Below, piece after piece: positions 50,733 to 60,329 of a stretch of DNA of 64,000 nucleotides (position 1 is its first letter; each line of letters begins with the position of its first letter). The notes under the pieces were generated by a model. The model searched no databases and was not told the DNA's origin. It saw nothing but the letters and a program-made list of their open reading frames with translations. A program made the position numbers and the translations under genes. Origin of the DNA: Acinetobacter sp. ANC 4648 (lineage in GTDB: Bacteria; Pseudomonadota; Gammaproteobacteria; Pseudomonadales; Moraxellaceae). Where the stretch lies: positions 248,001-312,000 of the forward strand of contig NZ_NEGI01000005.1 in assembly GCF_002135345.1 (NCBI RefSeq), written 5' to 3'.

Positions 50733-51401
50733 TTAGCGACCCCATTCCATTTTTGCCATATATGGCCGAACTTTTACAATACGTTGAATATTGGTCTTCT
50801 CTATTTGTGTTAATTGGCTTTCTACATTGGTACTGCATGGCATATACCAACTATTATTTGCAAATTGACTAGCAATTTCTTTATTCGCAAATGAATAACC
50901 ATGACGTGCATAAATTTCATTACGCATCCAATCTAAATCTTGGGCAGGCATTTGCAAATCAGCATCTTTTAATAAGCGTTGCGAAGCAGAAGGATAGTCA
51001 CCTACATCTTTTTGATAACGACATTGTTGTGGTTTTAGATCAAAATATTTAGGTTTTACACTCCCTGTCGCAGACTCCCAACTTGCATCTAAACGATTGG
51101 GTTGGTTTGAATCCACCGCGAAAGTAAAAATACCACTACTTGCCTTTGCGCCACTTTCGGTTGCAGTCATCTTATAACCTTGCGGAGTAGTTTGAACCTT
51201 GCCTATGAAATTCTGTTTGTTTTTCCCTAAAATGCTATAGCCTTTCACCTGATTACGATCTATAGACTGGATAAATACCGCAATTTTTCGATCATCATAT
51301 CTACCCGACCAAGATTGCTGTAATTGTTTAATATCAAAAGCATAAAGAGTTTGCGTCAGCAATATATTTGCACCAATCACGGCGAAAACCACTTTTTTCA
51401 T
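50733..51401 (-). CDS. exported YARHG-domain protein
   Basis: From ATG 51401, preceded by AAGGA, the product is 222 residues with a signal peptide (MKKVVFAVIGANILLTQTLYA). The C-terminal YARHG domain is clear: NEIYARHGYSFANKEI, then FANNSWYMP. This domain is extracellular and helical, of unknown biochemical role. The N-terminal half has a beta-rich character. It is isolated between gltA and a divergent membrane protein. Confidence 0.85.
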   Translation of the reverse strand: MKKVVFAVIGANILLTQTLYAFDIKQLQQSWSGRYDDRKIAVFIQSIDRNQVKGYSILGKNKQNFIGKVQTTPQGYKMTATESGAKASSGIFTFAVDSNQPNRLDASWESATGSVKPKYFDLKPQQCRYQKDVGDYPSASQRLLKDADLQMPAQDLDWMRNEIYARHGYSFANKEIASQFANNSWYMPCSTNVESQLTQIEKTNIQRIVKVRPYMAKMEWGR

Positions 51402-51660
51402 TGTTATTCCTTTTTGTTTATAACAGATCATTTTGCTTCACATTATAAGATGCAATCTTAAGCTTTTAACTTAGCTTAATGCCTAATTTAAATTATCGCT
51501 TTTGTGATGACCTAGACCGCAATGTATTTTCAAAGATTAAATTTTTACAATCCGACAAATTAATTCAAAAATTAGCTAGACGAGAATAATATTAATAAAG
51601 CAATTGGTTTAATCCTTTCTTTCATTATAATTTCTGAAAATTACTGCATGAACTCTGGTC

Positions 51661-52329
51661 GTGAATAAAACAAAAAAGACAAATTGCTACAGGACGTCAA
51701 GGCTTGTTGTTTTTATCTTATACACCTATTTGTGTTTTCTCATGGTTAAAATTTGTCTGGCTTATTTTCCATGGCAAACGGATCAAAACTTTTTATTACT
51801 CAAACAAGATATTGTTGATACTCAACCTTGGCAATTTGCTTTCAAAGTTCATGTAATCGCCAGTAGTTTTGTATTAATTGCAGGCTTAACTCAGTTTTTC
51901 CATCTATTCAGAAATAAACTTCCAAGGCTGCATCAACTCAGTGGCTGGCTCTATATACTCACTATTTTAATCTTTGCTTTACCCAGTGGTTTTATTCTAG
52001 CGCTGTCAGCTTCTGGCGGTATTTTTACGCAAATAAGCTTTGTTTTGTTGTGCATTTTTTGGGGAATTAGTACAGTTCATGCATTGCATTACGCACTTAA
52101 AAAACAATGGTTATTACATCGTGATTGGGTCATTCGTAGTTTTGCTTTAAGTTTATCCGCACTCAGTTTACGTACCTGGAAAATGCTTCTCTATCAGCTA
52201 CAACCCTATTTTGAATGGTTGACACCTGTGCATATTTACCAACTTGAATCATGGCTAGGTTGGGTCATTAACTTATTGATTGCTGAAATAATTATCATCA
52301 ATTTTCATCAAAAAAAATTAAATAAATGA
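51661..52329 (+). CDS. DUF2306 membrane protein
   Basis: The 222-residue multi-pass protein has about six hydrophobic segments, with the His motif HQLSGWLYI and the late LHRDWVIRSFALSLSALSLR that characterise DUF2306. The start used is GTG 51661, which has only a weak ribosome site; a start nearer the first helix (ATG at about 51742) is possible. Function unknown; a heme- or quinone-linked role is sometimes suspected for His-rich membrane proteins but not shown here. Confidence 0.75.
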   Translation: MNKTKKTNCYRTSRLVVFILYTYLCFLMVKICLAYFPWQTDQNFLLLKQDIVDTQPWQFAFKVHVIASSFVLIAGLTQFFHLFRNKLPRLHQLSGWLYILTILIFALPSGFILALSASGGIFTQISFVLLCIFWGISTVHALHYALKKQWLLHRDWVIRSFALSLSALSLRTWKMLLYQLQPYFEWLTPVHIYQLESWLGWVINLLIAEIIIINFHQKKLNK

Positions 52330-52337
52330 TACATAAA

Positions 52338-52363
52338 AAAACCCTAAACGAATTTAGGGTTTT
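52338..52363. terminator. bidirectional terminator
   Basis: AAAACCCTAAA and TTTAGGGTTTT form an 11-base stem with a 4-base loop between convergent genes. Confidence 0.85.
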
Positions 52364-52386
52364 GCATAAATAGTAAAAACAATTAC

Positions 52387-54159
52387 TTATGATGCAACAT
52401 TATATTTATCTAGATCCAGTTCACTCAACTGATTTTTCAGCTCTTGCAAAGACCACGGCCAAGCAGCAAAGTTACGACCATTTTGATCTAAATAGTAAGA
52501 TTTACATCCCCCTGCATTAAATACAGTGGTTTTTAAATGCTTTTGAACTTTAATATTGTGATAACGCACGACGTCTTTCTTAATTTCAAAACGAGTGAAT
52601 TTTTGATCACGCATTTTCAGTAAGCCATTCACAATATAATCGACCTGTGCTTCAGCAATACCAATAAACGAATCGTAAACCAGAATATTAGGTCCAAGTA
52701 CAAGGAATGCATTCGGCACTTTCTCAATACTCGCGCCAAGATATGCTTCTGGTGAAGTATCCTTCCAACGTTCAGACAATAACTGACCTGTAGTATCTGT
52801 CACACGTTTACCAATCGGTGGATGTGAAACTTCGAAGCCCGTACCGAGAATAATCACGTCTACTTCATGACGTTCACCATTCGCTGCAACCACAGTATTA
52901 CCATCAATTTCAACCAAACCATGTGGAACTAAGCTGACATTGTCTTGCTGTAAAGCTGGGTAATAATTGTTTGCAAACAATAAACGCTTGCATCCAATAT
53001 CAAAATTTGGCGTTACATTTTTACGTAATTTTTCATCGCTGATTTGTAAACGTAATAATTGACGGCTTAGAAAATTCACAGGTTTCAGAATTTTAGGATT
53101 ACGCAATCCAAAGTTAACGCCATTTAAAATTTGAACAATGCTTTTACGCCATGTTTCCTGAATCACTGGAAATTTACCAATCACACCTTTTGCTGTTTCG
53201 CTCAAATCCATATCTGCTTTTGGGAGTACCCATGGTGCGGTACGTTGAAACACAATGAGCTCCTTCGCTTTAGGTTGAACTTGCGGAATAAACTGAATTG
53301 CAGAGGCACCTGTACCGATCACAGCAATACGCCTACCTGTTAAATCAGCTTCATGATTCCAACGTGCAGAATGGAACATTTCACCTTTAAACGTTTCAAT
53401 ACCTTTAATTTTTGGCATTGATGGCTCAGTAATCGGCCCAGTCGTAAAGACAACAGTTTTAGCCTGATATGAACCTTTAGATGTCTCTAAATTCCAAATA
53501 TGCTTGGTTTCATCCCACTTCGCACTAATTAATTCATTATTGAATTCAATCTTGCCACCCAAATCAAATTTTTCAACAACTTCTTCTAAATAATCTAGAA
53601 TTTCAGGCTGTTTAGCGAATAAGTGACTCCACTTATGACTTGGTGAAAAAGAGAATGAATACACCGCAGAAGGTACATCACAACCACAACCAGGATAGTT
53701 ATTATCACGCCAAGTTCCACCCACACGACTTGCTTTTTCAAGGACTACATAGTCATGATAACCCGCTTGATCCATTTTATACGCAGCTGCAATACCTGAA
53801 ATACCAGCCCCGACCACGATCGTGTCATAGACTCGTACTGGATTGTCATGTTGAGTAACAGCTGTATTTTTTGTACTTGATTCTGCTTGATCTTCACCTT
53901 TTAAAGAAACAGCTGGGTTTTCTTTCGGCTTAGCCATAGTTTTTAATTTTGGTTCTATTTGAACTTCAGCTTTAGCCTCAATCTTTGGCTCAACAATTAC
54001 TTTACTTTCTAATGTAATATTTTTTGATGCAATTTCATCACCAGCTTCGATGATGAGTGATTCATTCAATTTTACTGTTTCAGCAACTGTATCGACTTTT
54101 ACATTTCTTTTTGAAGTCTTTGCTTTAGGTTTCTGCTGTAATGTTGTCTCTGTTGTCAT
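52387..54159 (-). CDS. Baeyer-Villiger-type flavin monooxygenase with N-terminal extension
   Basis: The 590-residue protein has the FAD motif GAGISG at 117-122, the Baeyer-Villiger fingerprint FxGxxxHxxxW (Phe257, Gly259, His263, Trp267) and the NADP motif GTGASA at 282-287. These oxygenate ketones or lipophilic substrates with NADPH and O2. About 105 N-terminal residues are not part of the fold: a Lys/Glu/Val-rich, probably disordered stretch. The gene follows an SDR by 17 bases and a metal-dependent hydrolase, so a three-step hydrophobic-substrate pathway is likely. AlmA-type alkane hydroxylases are a related alternative. Confidence 0.88.
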   Translation of the reverse strand: MTTETTLQQKPKAKTSKRNVKVDTVAETVKLNESLIIEAGDEIASKNITLESKVIVEPKIEAKAEVQIEPKLKTMAKPKENPAVSLKGEDQAESSTKNTAVTQHDNPVRVYDTIVVGAGISGIAAAYKMDQAGYHDYVVLEKASRVGGTWRDNNYPGCGCDVPSAVYSFSFSPSHKWSHLFAKQPEILDYLEEVVEKFDLGGKIEFNNELISAKWDETKHIWNLETSKGSYQAKTVVFTTGPITEPSMPKIKGIETFKGEMFHSARWNHEADLTGRRIAVIGTGASAIQFIPQVQPKAKELIVFQRTAPWVLPKADMDLSETAKGVIGKFPVIQETWRKSIVQILNGVNFGLRNPKILKPVNFLSRQLLRLQISDEKLRKNVTPNFDIGCKRLLFANNYYPALQQDNVSLVPHGLVEIDGNTVVAANGERHEVDVIILGTGFEVSHPPIGKRVTDTTGQLLSERWKDTSPEAYLGASIEKVPNAFLVLGPNILVYDSFIGIAEAQVDYIVNGLLKMRDQKFTRFEIKKDVVRYHNIKVQKHLKTTVFNAGGCKSYYLDQNGRNFAAWPWSLQELKNQLSELDLDKYNVAS

Positions 54160-54176
54160 TTTAATATACTCAAAGC

Positions 54177-55022
54177 TTATTTTACATATTTGCTAAATAA
54201 TGGATAACAGATACCCAACAACTTGGCATATAGGCTTGGTGATGCACGCTTCATTAACCAAAAAAGTTTGGCATCAGGTTGTGGAATGGTATAAAGCTTG
54301 TCTGCATCCAAATTATTTAAGGTTTTAATGGCAACCTTATCACTTGTGGTAAATGCATGATTCATCAGTAAATTATCTGCCAAACCAGAATACCGACTAG
54401 GTAAGCGACCATTTTTCATAATATTGGTTGGAACTAAAGTCGGGCAAAGAACATTGACCTTAATATTAAAGCTGTGTAATTCGGCTGAAAGTGTTTCTGA
54501 TAAAGCCAAGACGCTTGATTTAGTCACATTATATGCAGTCATTTCTGGAGCAGCAGTAAAACCCGCAGCGGAGGCAACATTAATAATTGCACCATAACCC
54601 TGTTGTTTAAACTTCGGTACAAAGTAATGACAACCATGGATGACACCCCACAAATTGACATTCATACACCATTGCCAATCCTCCAAAGAAACTTCATCAA
54701 ATTTTCCACCTAAGCCGACTCCAGCATTATTAATGACCAAAGTTACAGGATGGCTCATCAATTTTTCTGCGTTATCGGCTAAAGCTTTAACTTGTTCTTG
54801 ATTTCCAACATCACACTGCACCGCAAAAGCCTTACTTGAAGTCTGACTTTCAATCAGTTGTACTGTTTCCTGAGCCGCATTTAAATTAATATCTGCGCAA
54901 ACAATAGTTCCACCACGCTTGGCCAGTTCCATTGCAAAACTACGCCCAATCCCACTTCCCGCACCAGTTACTACGGCGTAAGCATTCTGAGTTGCTGGCA
55001 CTTTTTTTGAAAAAATTCCCAT
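54177..55022 (-). CDS. short-chain dehydrogenase/reductase
   Basis: The 281-residue classical SDR has the cofactor motif TGAGSGIG at about 20-27, NNAGVG, and the catalytic Tyr-x-x-x-Lys in YNVTK with the upstream Ser (VASAAG). It oxidises or reduces an alcohol/ketone with NAD(P). The operon context, between a metal-dependent hydrolase and a Baeyer-Villiger monooxygenase, would fit oxidation of an alcohol to the ketone used by the monooxygenase, but the substrate is unknown. Confidence 0.9.
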   Translation of the reverse strand: MGIFSKKVPATQNAYAVVTGAGSGIGRSFAMELAKRGGTIVCADINLNAAQETVQLIESQTSSKAFAVQCDVGNQEQVKALADNAEKLMSHPVTLVINNAGVGLGGKFDEVSLEDWQWCMNVNLWGVIHGCHYFVPKFKQQGYGAIINVASAAGFTAAPEMTAYNVTKSSVLALSETLSAELHSFNIKVNVLCPTLVPTNIMKNGRLPSRYSGLADNLLMNHAFTTSDKVAIKTLNNLDADKLYTIPQPDAKLFWLMKRASPSLYAKLLGICYPLFSKYVK

Positions 55023-55058
55023 TCCATATTATCCATTCTAATTTTAATTGATGTTGTC

Positions 55059-56015
55059 TTATACACGTAATGCAGGCGTAAATTCTTTTACAAAATATGG
55101 GGTTAAAATACCATCAACTGGATTTAGCAACGTCTCTTTGTAATAGGCTAAAAATTCAGAAGTATCATGGTCATTTGGATGGAAATCTGGACGCAAATAA
55201 TCAAAAATATGTTTCCAACTACTGCCATATACCCCATCTTTTAGACCAAAAATCAGTTGAAAACTATGTGGAATATCTTTCCAATAACTGAGTCGAATTA
55301 AATTTTTCGGGTCGCGATAAAATGGAACAATCAAAGAAGCAGCTGAGATTAACCCTAGAATTGTAAATAATGCTGGGAAAAAACCAGCAATACGCAACGC
55401 ATAATTATTGGATAAAGTTTGGAATACATCATAAGCAATGTCTTTATGTTCAGACTCTTCCAACATATGCCACATCCAAATTGCACGCTGTTTCTCATCT
55501 TGTGAGCGGAAGAAAATTTCCTCATGATTCATCATATATTCAGCAAGTACCGCGGTAAAATGCTCAATACCCGCCATTAAAGAAAGCTTCATTGGTTGTG
55601 GTAAACGATTCAAACCATAGTCAAAAACCCAACCCGCCCATGTTCTAAATAACTTTACAGGTAAATCAACATCAACCAATGCATCATTTAATTCTTCATG
55701 CATTCTAGAATGAATAGCTTCTTGACCAATCAAGGAGGTTACTCGTTGCTTAAGCAAAGGATCTTTAATCAAGTCTCGATGATAACGCGCTGTATCAATC
55801 ACCAAATCTTCACCAAAGGTTAAAAAAATTGATAACGAAGCAAAATATGCACTTGCCAACTCAGCATTTAAGTAAAATTTAGGATCGATTTTTTTAGGAT
55901 CAAAATCAAACTTCATATGCCGAATTGGAATAATCGGTGACTGCTTTTCAACACCAAATGGTGATGCAGCAAAAATCTTTGCAACAGTCTTTTTGAGTGG
56001 TTTAGCTAATATCAT
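55059..56015 (-). CDS. metal-dependent hydrolase (PF10118-like)
   Basis: I chose ATG 56015 (MILAKPLKK), giving 318 residues; the upstream GTG at 56048 is less likely. The protein has the helical di-metal-type pattern of this family: GQEAIHSRMHEE, GIEHFTAVLAEYMM and EESEHKDIAYDVF, each carrying Glu or His candidate ligands, plus two hydrophobic segments (about 209-240). It is first in an operon with the SDR and monooxygenase genes. Its actual chemistry is not established; the fold resembles ferritin-like enzymes. Confidence 0.8.
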   Translation of the reverse strand: MILAKPLKKTVAKIFAASPFGVEKQSPIIPIRHMKFDFDPKKIDPKFYLNAELASAYFASLSIFLTFGEDLVIDTARYHRDLIKDPLLKQRVTSLIGQEAIHSRMHEELNDALVDVDLPVKLFRTWAGWVFDYGLNRLPQPMKLSLMAGIEHFTAVLAEYMMNHEEIFFRSQDEKQRAIWMWHMLEESEHKDIAYDVFQTLSNNYALRIAGFFPALFTILGLISAASLIVPFYRDPKNLIRLSYWKDIPHSFQLIFGLKDGVYGSSWKHIFDYLRPDFHPNDHDTSEFLAYYKETLLNPVDGILTPYFVKEFTPALRV

Positions 56016-56137
56016 GGCGGTATACTCTTTATTCAATTTATAGATCACCCAAAGTTCTTCTCAGAGCTTTAGATTTTCTTTTTGAGTAAAAACTCGAACT
56101 TCCTGTATTTAAAAATTACGCCATCACCGTGTAATTT

Positions 56138-56170
56138 CCATTAGCAATTCAGGTCAAACCATTAGCAATT
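56138..56170. promoter_or_regulatory. paired 12-base direct repeat upstream of the hydrolase operon
   Basis: CCATTAGCAATT occurs at 56138-56149 and 56159-56170, a 21-base (two helical turns) period, about 120-155 bases upstream of the operon's first gene. This is the pattern of two adjacent binding sites for a dimeric activator such as an AraC-type regulator. The rest of the 420-base gap shows a GCTAGC-containing inverted word near 56320-56360 but no gene. Confidence 0.5.
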
Positions 56171-56436
56171 TATGACGACTTAATCATATTGTTAGACAAT
56201 TCACTTCATTGAATCCGTAAAAATACCCAGTCTTTTAAATATAAAAAATTAAGATTAAGTAATTCGCTTTCTGTAAGAAGATGAGTCATTGAAATCATAA
56301 ATAAAAATCTGCAATATTGTCGCTAGCAAGATTTCATGGCTCAAAATTTGTTAGCTAGCGCTTTAACTCACATACATCGTTATCTTTTTTGAAGCATTGT
56401 ATAATTTAGTCCAAATTCATGGATAACTGAGATGAC

Positions 56437-56937
56437 ATGCTTAATGTCAATTGGATACTGTTTAGACTGTTAAAACTTGATTGTTTTAAATGCCGCTCCT
56501 TAACTGAGGGCGAAATCAATATCTGTAAAACGGTGTTTGGTGATTTAATTGATTATCATCTTGTCAAAATTATGAATCATCCTTACCTTCCTTGGCAGCC
56601 TGCAGGAATTTTAATGGCACCAGAGGGGTATCTTCATTTAAAAGATGCAGATTATTGTGATGACTTTAGCCAACAAAATTTAGCATATCAGGCTATCTTT
56701 GTTCATGAAATGGCGCATATTTATCAGTTTCAAAGAAAGGTCAATGTCTTATTTCAAGGTGCAATTTTACAGATTGCGTTCTATGGCACTTTAGGAAAAT
56801 ACAATCCTTATAAATATATGCTCAAAGCAGATAAAGCTTATTTTGACTACAACATTGAACAACAAGGAGATATCGCAAAAGATATTTTTCTTAAAAAAAT
56901 ACCAAATATTATTTTGCCGCCAACTACATATCAATAA
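56437..56937 (+). CDS. putative zinc-metallopeptidase-like (Vgr-related) protein
   Basis: The 166-residue protein has a metal-binding HEMAHIYQFQ motif (His-Glu-x-x-His) at about residues 90-94, preceded by CRSLTEGEINICKTVFGDLIDYHLVKI, a pattern I recall in Vgr-related and DUF4157-like proteins. There is no signal peptide. A peptidase role is possible but unproven. It is monocistronic, with 420 bases upstream and 356 bases downstream without genes. Confidence 0.6.
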   Translation: MLNVNWILFRLLKLDCFKCRSLTEGEINICKTVFGDLIDYHLVKIMNHPYLPWQPAGILMAPEGYLHLKDADYCDDFSQQNLAYQAIFVHEMAHIYQFQRKVNVLFQGAILQIAFYGTLGKYNPYKYMLKADKAYFDYNIEQQGDIAKDIFLKKIPNIILPPTTYQ

Positions 56938-57293
56938 AATTTACTATTACAGGGCAATTTTCATCACTTGATATTTTTACAATAAATCTAAGCACTCATC
57001 CTAAAAAAGTCACTGGTTTATATCAGTAAAATACTTTAAATGAATCATCATATTATGTAGTTATTGAATATTATTATTTAAACGCTAGCTTCTGTTTGTT
57101 TTTAAGATAAAATAGCCCTTGTCTGTAATTTTTGCTTTGCAAGAAAACAAAGATTTTAATCACGTATTGATGATTATATATTTCGCCGTTGGGCAATATT
57201 TGAAATGTCTAATTACACACAGTTGAATAACTATAGATATAAAAATCAACAAGTTGTGTTCACACCACCCTATAGGAATAGGATTTAATTTAA
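56938..57293. other. 356-base gap upstream of nadE
   Basis: A+T-rich; holds the nadE promoter region. No gene visible. Confidence 0.5.
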
Positions 57294-58919
57294 ATGAAAA
57301 GTTTTAAAATTGCTTTGGCGCAATTCTCTCCACACATTGGCGACATCACATCTAATGTTCAAAAAATGATTGAACAAGCCAATGAAGCTAAAAAACAAAA
57401 TGCAGAAATTATTGTTTTCCCTGAACTCTCTACAATCGGTTACCCAGCAGAAGACTTGTTACTTCGTCCAAGTATCGCAAAACGTACGCTTCAAGCATTT
57501 GAACAGCTTGCAGCGGTGAAAGACATCGTGATGGTGTTCGGTTTTGTTAATAATACTGAAGATGGTCAACGTTATAACTCAGCTGCAGTTATGAAAGATG
57601 GTCAGGTATTGGGAGTTTATAATAAACAAACTCTACCTAATTATAGCGTATTTGATGAACATCGCTATTTTAGTGAGGGCCACCAACATCTAGTATTTGA
57701 ATACTTAGGTCATAAATTTGGTGTCCTCATTTGTGAAGATGTCTGGTCACTAAACACAGTACAGCAACTGGCAAAATTAAATGTAGAATCTGTTCTTGTA
57801 TTGAATGCTTCACCGTATGAAGTTGGTAAGCCACAACACAGAATAGAAACCCTAAAAGAATTATCAAAACAATTAAATATTAATCTTGTATATACCAACC
57901 AAGTCGGTGGTCAAGATGATTTAGTTTTTGACGGTAGTAGCTTTGTGACCAACAATAGTGGTGCTGTTGCATTCCAAGCACCAAGCTTTCAAGAAGGCCT
58001 ATATGTTGTCGATTATGAAATCGAAAATAAAGCTTATAAAATTATTGAAGCTGCGCCAGCACTTTCAACCATGGCTGAAATTTATCAAAGCTTAGTCATC
58101 GCAACACGTGATTATGTACAACGCTCAGGCTTCCCTGGTGTTATTCTAGGCTTATCTGGTGGTATCGATTCAGCATTAACATTAGCGATTGCCGTAGATG
58201 CTATTGGTGCAGATAAAGTTCAAGCAGTGATGATGCCATATACCTATACTTCACAAATCAGTGTAGAAGATGCAACCGAACAAGCAAAACGTATGGGTGT
58301 AACTTTTGGTATTGCCGAAATTCATCCAATCGTAAACAGCTATATGCAAACTTTATTCCCATTCTTTGGCAATGCACCTGCCGATGCTACTGAAGAAAAT
58401 ATTCAAGCACGTGCACGCGGTACGTTATTGATGGGCTTATCTAATAAATTTGGCAACTTAGTCCTTTCTACTGGGAATAAATCAGAACTTGCTGTTGGTT
58501 ATTGCACACTCTATGGTGATATGGTCGGTGGCTTTGCAGTCCTGAAAGATGTGTATAAAAGCATTGTTTTTGAATTGGCAAAATATCGTAATAGTATTAG
58601 TGAAACAGCGGTTATTCCGGAACGTGTTATTACCCGTGCACCTTCTGCAGAACTTCGCCCAGATCAAAAAGACCAAGACTCATTACCTGCTTATGATGTG
58701 CTTGATGCCATTCTGTACGCTTATCTTGAAGAAGATATGAGCCAAGATGACATCATCGCCAAAGGCTTCGAAAAAGAAATTGTCGAAAAAATTATTCGCT
58801 TAGTGGATTGTAACGAATATAAACGTCGTCAAGCGGCGATTGGTCCGCGTATTACTTCTCGCGCATTTAACCGCGAACGTCGCTATCCAATCATCAATGG
58901 CTGGAAACCTGGTGTTTAA
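57294..58919 (+). CDS. nadE: glutamine-dependent NAD+ synthetase
   Basis: The 541-residue bifunctional enzyme has an N-terminal nitrilase-type glutaminase with catalytic Glu44, Lys111 and Cys147, and a C-terminal synthetase with the PP-loop SGGIDS at 288-293. It amidates nicotinate adenine dinucleotide to NAD+ with glutamine-derived ammonia and ATP. The next gene starts seven bases after the stop, suggesting a two-gene operon. Confidence 0.97.
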   Translation: MKSFKIALAQFSPHIGDITSNVQKMIEQANEAKKQNAEIIVFPELSTIGYPAEDLLLRPSIAKRTLQAFEQLAAVKDIVMVFGFVNNTEDGQRYNSAAVMKDGQVLGVYNKQTLPNYSVFDEHRYFSEGHQHLVFEYLGHKFGVLICEDVWSLNTVQQLAKLNVESVLVLNASPYEVGKPQHRIETLKELSKQLNINLVYTNQVGGQDDLVFDGSSFVTNNSGAVAFQAPSFQEGLYVVDYEIENKAYKIIEAAPALSTMAEIYQSLVIATRDYVQRSGFPGVILGLSGGIDSALTLAIAVDAIGADKVQAVMMPYTYTSQISVEDATEQAKRMGVTFGIAEIHPIVNSYMQTLFPFFGNAPADATEENIQARARGTLLMGLSNKFGNLVLSTGNKSELAVGYCTLYGDMVGGFAVLKDVYKSIVFELAKYRNSISETAVIPERVITRAPSAELRPDQKDQDSLPAYDVLDAILYAYLEEDMSQDDIIAKGFEKEIVEKIIRLVDCNEYKRRQAAIGPRITSRAFNRERRYPIINGWKPGV

Positions 58920-58925
58920 CTCTCT

Positions 58926-59972
58926 GTGAACAACACATCTGTTCTTCAACCGAGCTTTGCTCAAGAATTTGCTCAAGCACTATTGCTTGAGCAGGTTCGT
59001 TTCACCCAACAACAATTATTAAACTCTGAAAATAATACTTATATTAAGCAATTTGTTCATCAGGTTTATCAGCATGCTGATAGCATCCTATTAAAAGATA
59101 TTATTCAACTCCAGCAACTGCAACAAGTTGTACAAAAATATGCCTTTGAACTAAATTTAGGTGCAGATATCCTTGAGTTCATTGGTGTTGTGGCACAAAA
59201 AATTCACCATTATGCAGTACACAGCCAAACTCAATTTAAAGATTTACTATCCGATGAATCCTTTGAATTATGGTTGTATAAAATATTAGAATTAGAACAA
59301 GTTCGTCATTATATTCAAGAAAATTTACAAGAAAACCCACAGATCCAGCACCTAAGTTTACAACTGGCCAACCAAATTCTTGAAAACAATACGCCATGGC
59401 TTGATCATTTACGCAAAATTAATCTCAAACAGCATGGGCTAAGTGCTAGAGTGCTCGGCTTTATTCAAGACCAACAACAATATATTGAACTTAAACTCGA
59501 ACAACAACTTGCTCAAGTATTTATCAAACAAATTGGTCAAATCATACTACTGCCAAATGCAGAGCTTGCTGACATCAGTTTACATCTATGGTCAGACATT
59601 AAACAAAGAACACTTAAAGAAACTTTTTCACAATTTCAATCTATCGACTTCGAAGAGTTTTTTATTCTAGTCTATGAAACTTGGAAAGAGCTACGCCAAA
59701 CTGAATATATGCAACAACTGATTTTAAGCGTGGTTGAAGGCTTCTATGAGTATTTTGGTGAATATACACTTCAAGAGTTGCTACATTCTGTAGGTTTGAA
59801 TGAGGATGACTTAGTTAGCGAAGCCTTACGTTTTATGCCATATAGCCTAGCTGTCCTGAATGAACAAGGCCTACTTGATGACATCATTAAAAGCCTGATT
59901 GCCCCATTTTATATGAATAAGCAGACTCATCAATTTATAGAGAATTATTTAGCAGAAAAAGCTATCAAATAA
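58926..59972 (+). CDS. conserved-looking helical protein of unknown function downstream of nadE
   Basis: The 348-residue product starts at GTG 58926, seven bases after nadE, with no independent promoter visible, so it is probably co-transcribed. It is almost all helix, Gln/Leu-rich, with no signal peptide, membrane helix or catalytic motif I recognise. Composition matches its neighbours, so it is not obviously foreign. The link to NAD synthesis is inferred only from position. Confidence 0.6.
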   Translation: MNNTSVLQPSFAQEFAQALLLEQVRFTQQQLLNSENNTYIKQFVHQVYQHADSILLKDIIQLQQLQQVVQKYAFELNLGADILEFIGVVAQKIHHYAVHSQTQFKDLLSDESFELWLYKILELEQVRHYIQENLQENPQIQHLSLQLANQILENNTPWLDHLRKINLKQHGLSARVLGFIQDQQQYIELKLEQQLAQVFIKQIGQIILLPNAELADISLHLWSDIKQRTLKETFSQFQSIDFEEFFILVYETWKELRQTEYMQQLILSVVEGFYEYFGEYTLQELLHSVGLNEDDLVSEALRFMPYSLAVLNEQGLLDDIIKSLIAPFYMNKQTHQFIENYLAEKAIK

Positions 59973-60053
59973 ATCTAGTGATAAAAGCTCATAAGTTGCG
60001 AATAGAATAGTTTTATTAAAATATCTAACTCATTTTCTATTTTTATTCTGCAC

Positions 60054-60084
60054 AAAAAAAGAGACCATGCAGTGAGCATGGTCT
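60054..60084 (-). terminator. terminator of the first tRNA-Met
   Basis: AGACCATGC at 60062-60070 pairs with GCATGGTCT at 60076-60084; on the - strand it follows the tRNA and runs into T's. Confidence 0.8.
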
Positions 60085-60091
60085 ATAAAAA

Positions 60092-60168
60092 TGGTGGCTA
60101 TGACGGGATTTGAACCTGTGACCCCAGCATTATGAGTGCTGTGCTCTAACCAGCTGAGCTACATAGCC
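60092..60168 (-). tRNA. tRNA-Met (CAT)
   Basis: Read on the - strand, the 77-base sequence starts GGCTATGTAGCTCAG, has an anticodon loop CTCATAA (anticodon CAT) and ends with encoded CCA. The acceptor stem pairs fully, without the C1-A72 mismatch of an initiator, so it is the elongator tRNA. It is an exact copy of the tRNA at 60878. Confidence 0.95.
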
Positions 60169-60183
60169 TTAAACTGTGGGCGT

Positions 60184-60212
60184 ATTATCTGTAGTTCTAA
60201 CACGTGCGTCAA
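60184..60212 (-). promoter_or_regulatory. promoter of the first tRNA-Met
   Basis: On the - strand TTGACG (60207-60212) and GATAAT (60184-60189) are 17 bases apart, just upstream of the tRNA. The same pair and spacing precede the second copy. Confidence 0.7.
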
Positions 60213-60329
60213 GTCCCGTTCAATACTAATGATCACACTTTAAACAATTGATAATTAAATGCTTAAAATTAATACACACTCTTTAATTTTATTCGGCACA
60301 ATACAGAAAACAATGAGTATTTTTTTAAA

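Noticed and set aside
57888..57895. Another GTATATAC in nadE as a HutC site
   Set aside because: It lies inside coding sequence far from any hut gene and lacks the flanking 12-mer; about one chance occurrence is expected in the window.
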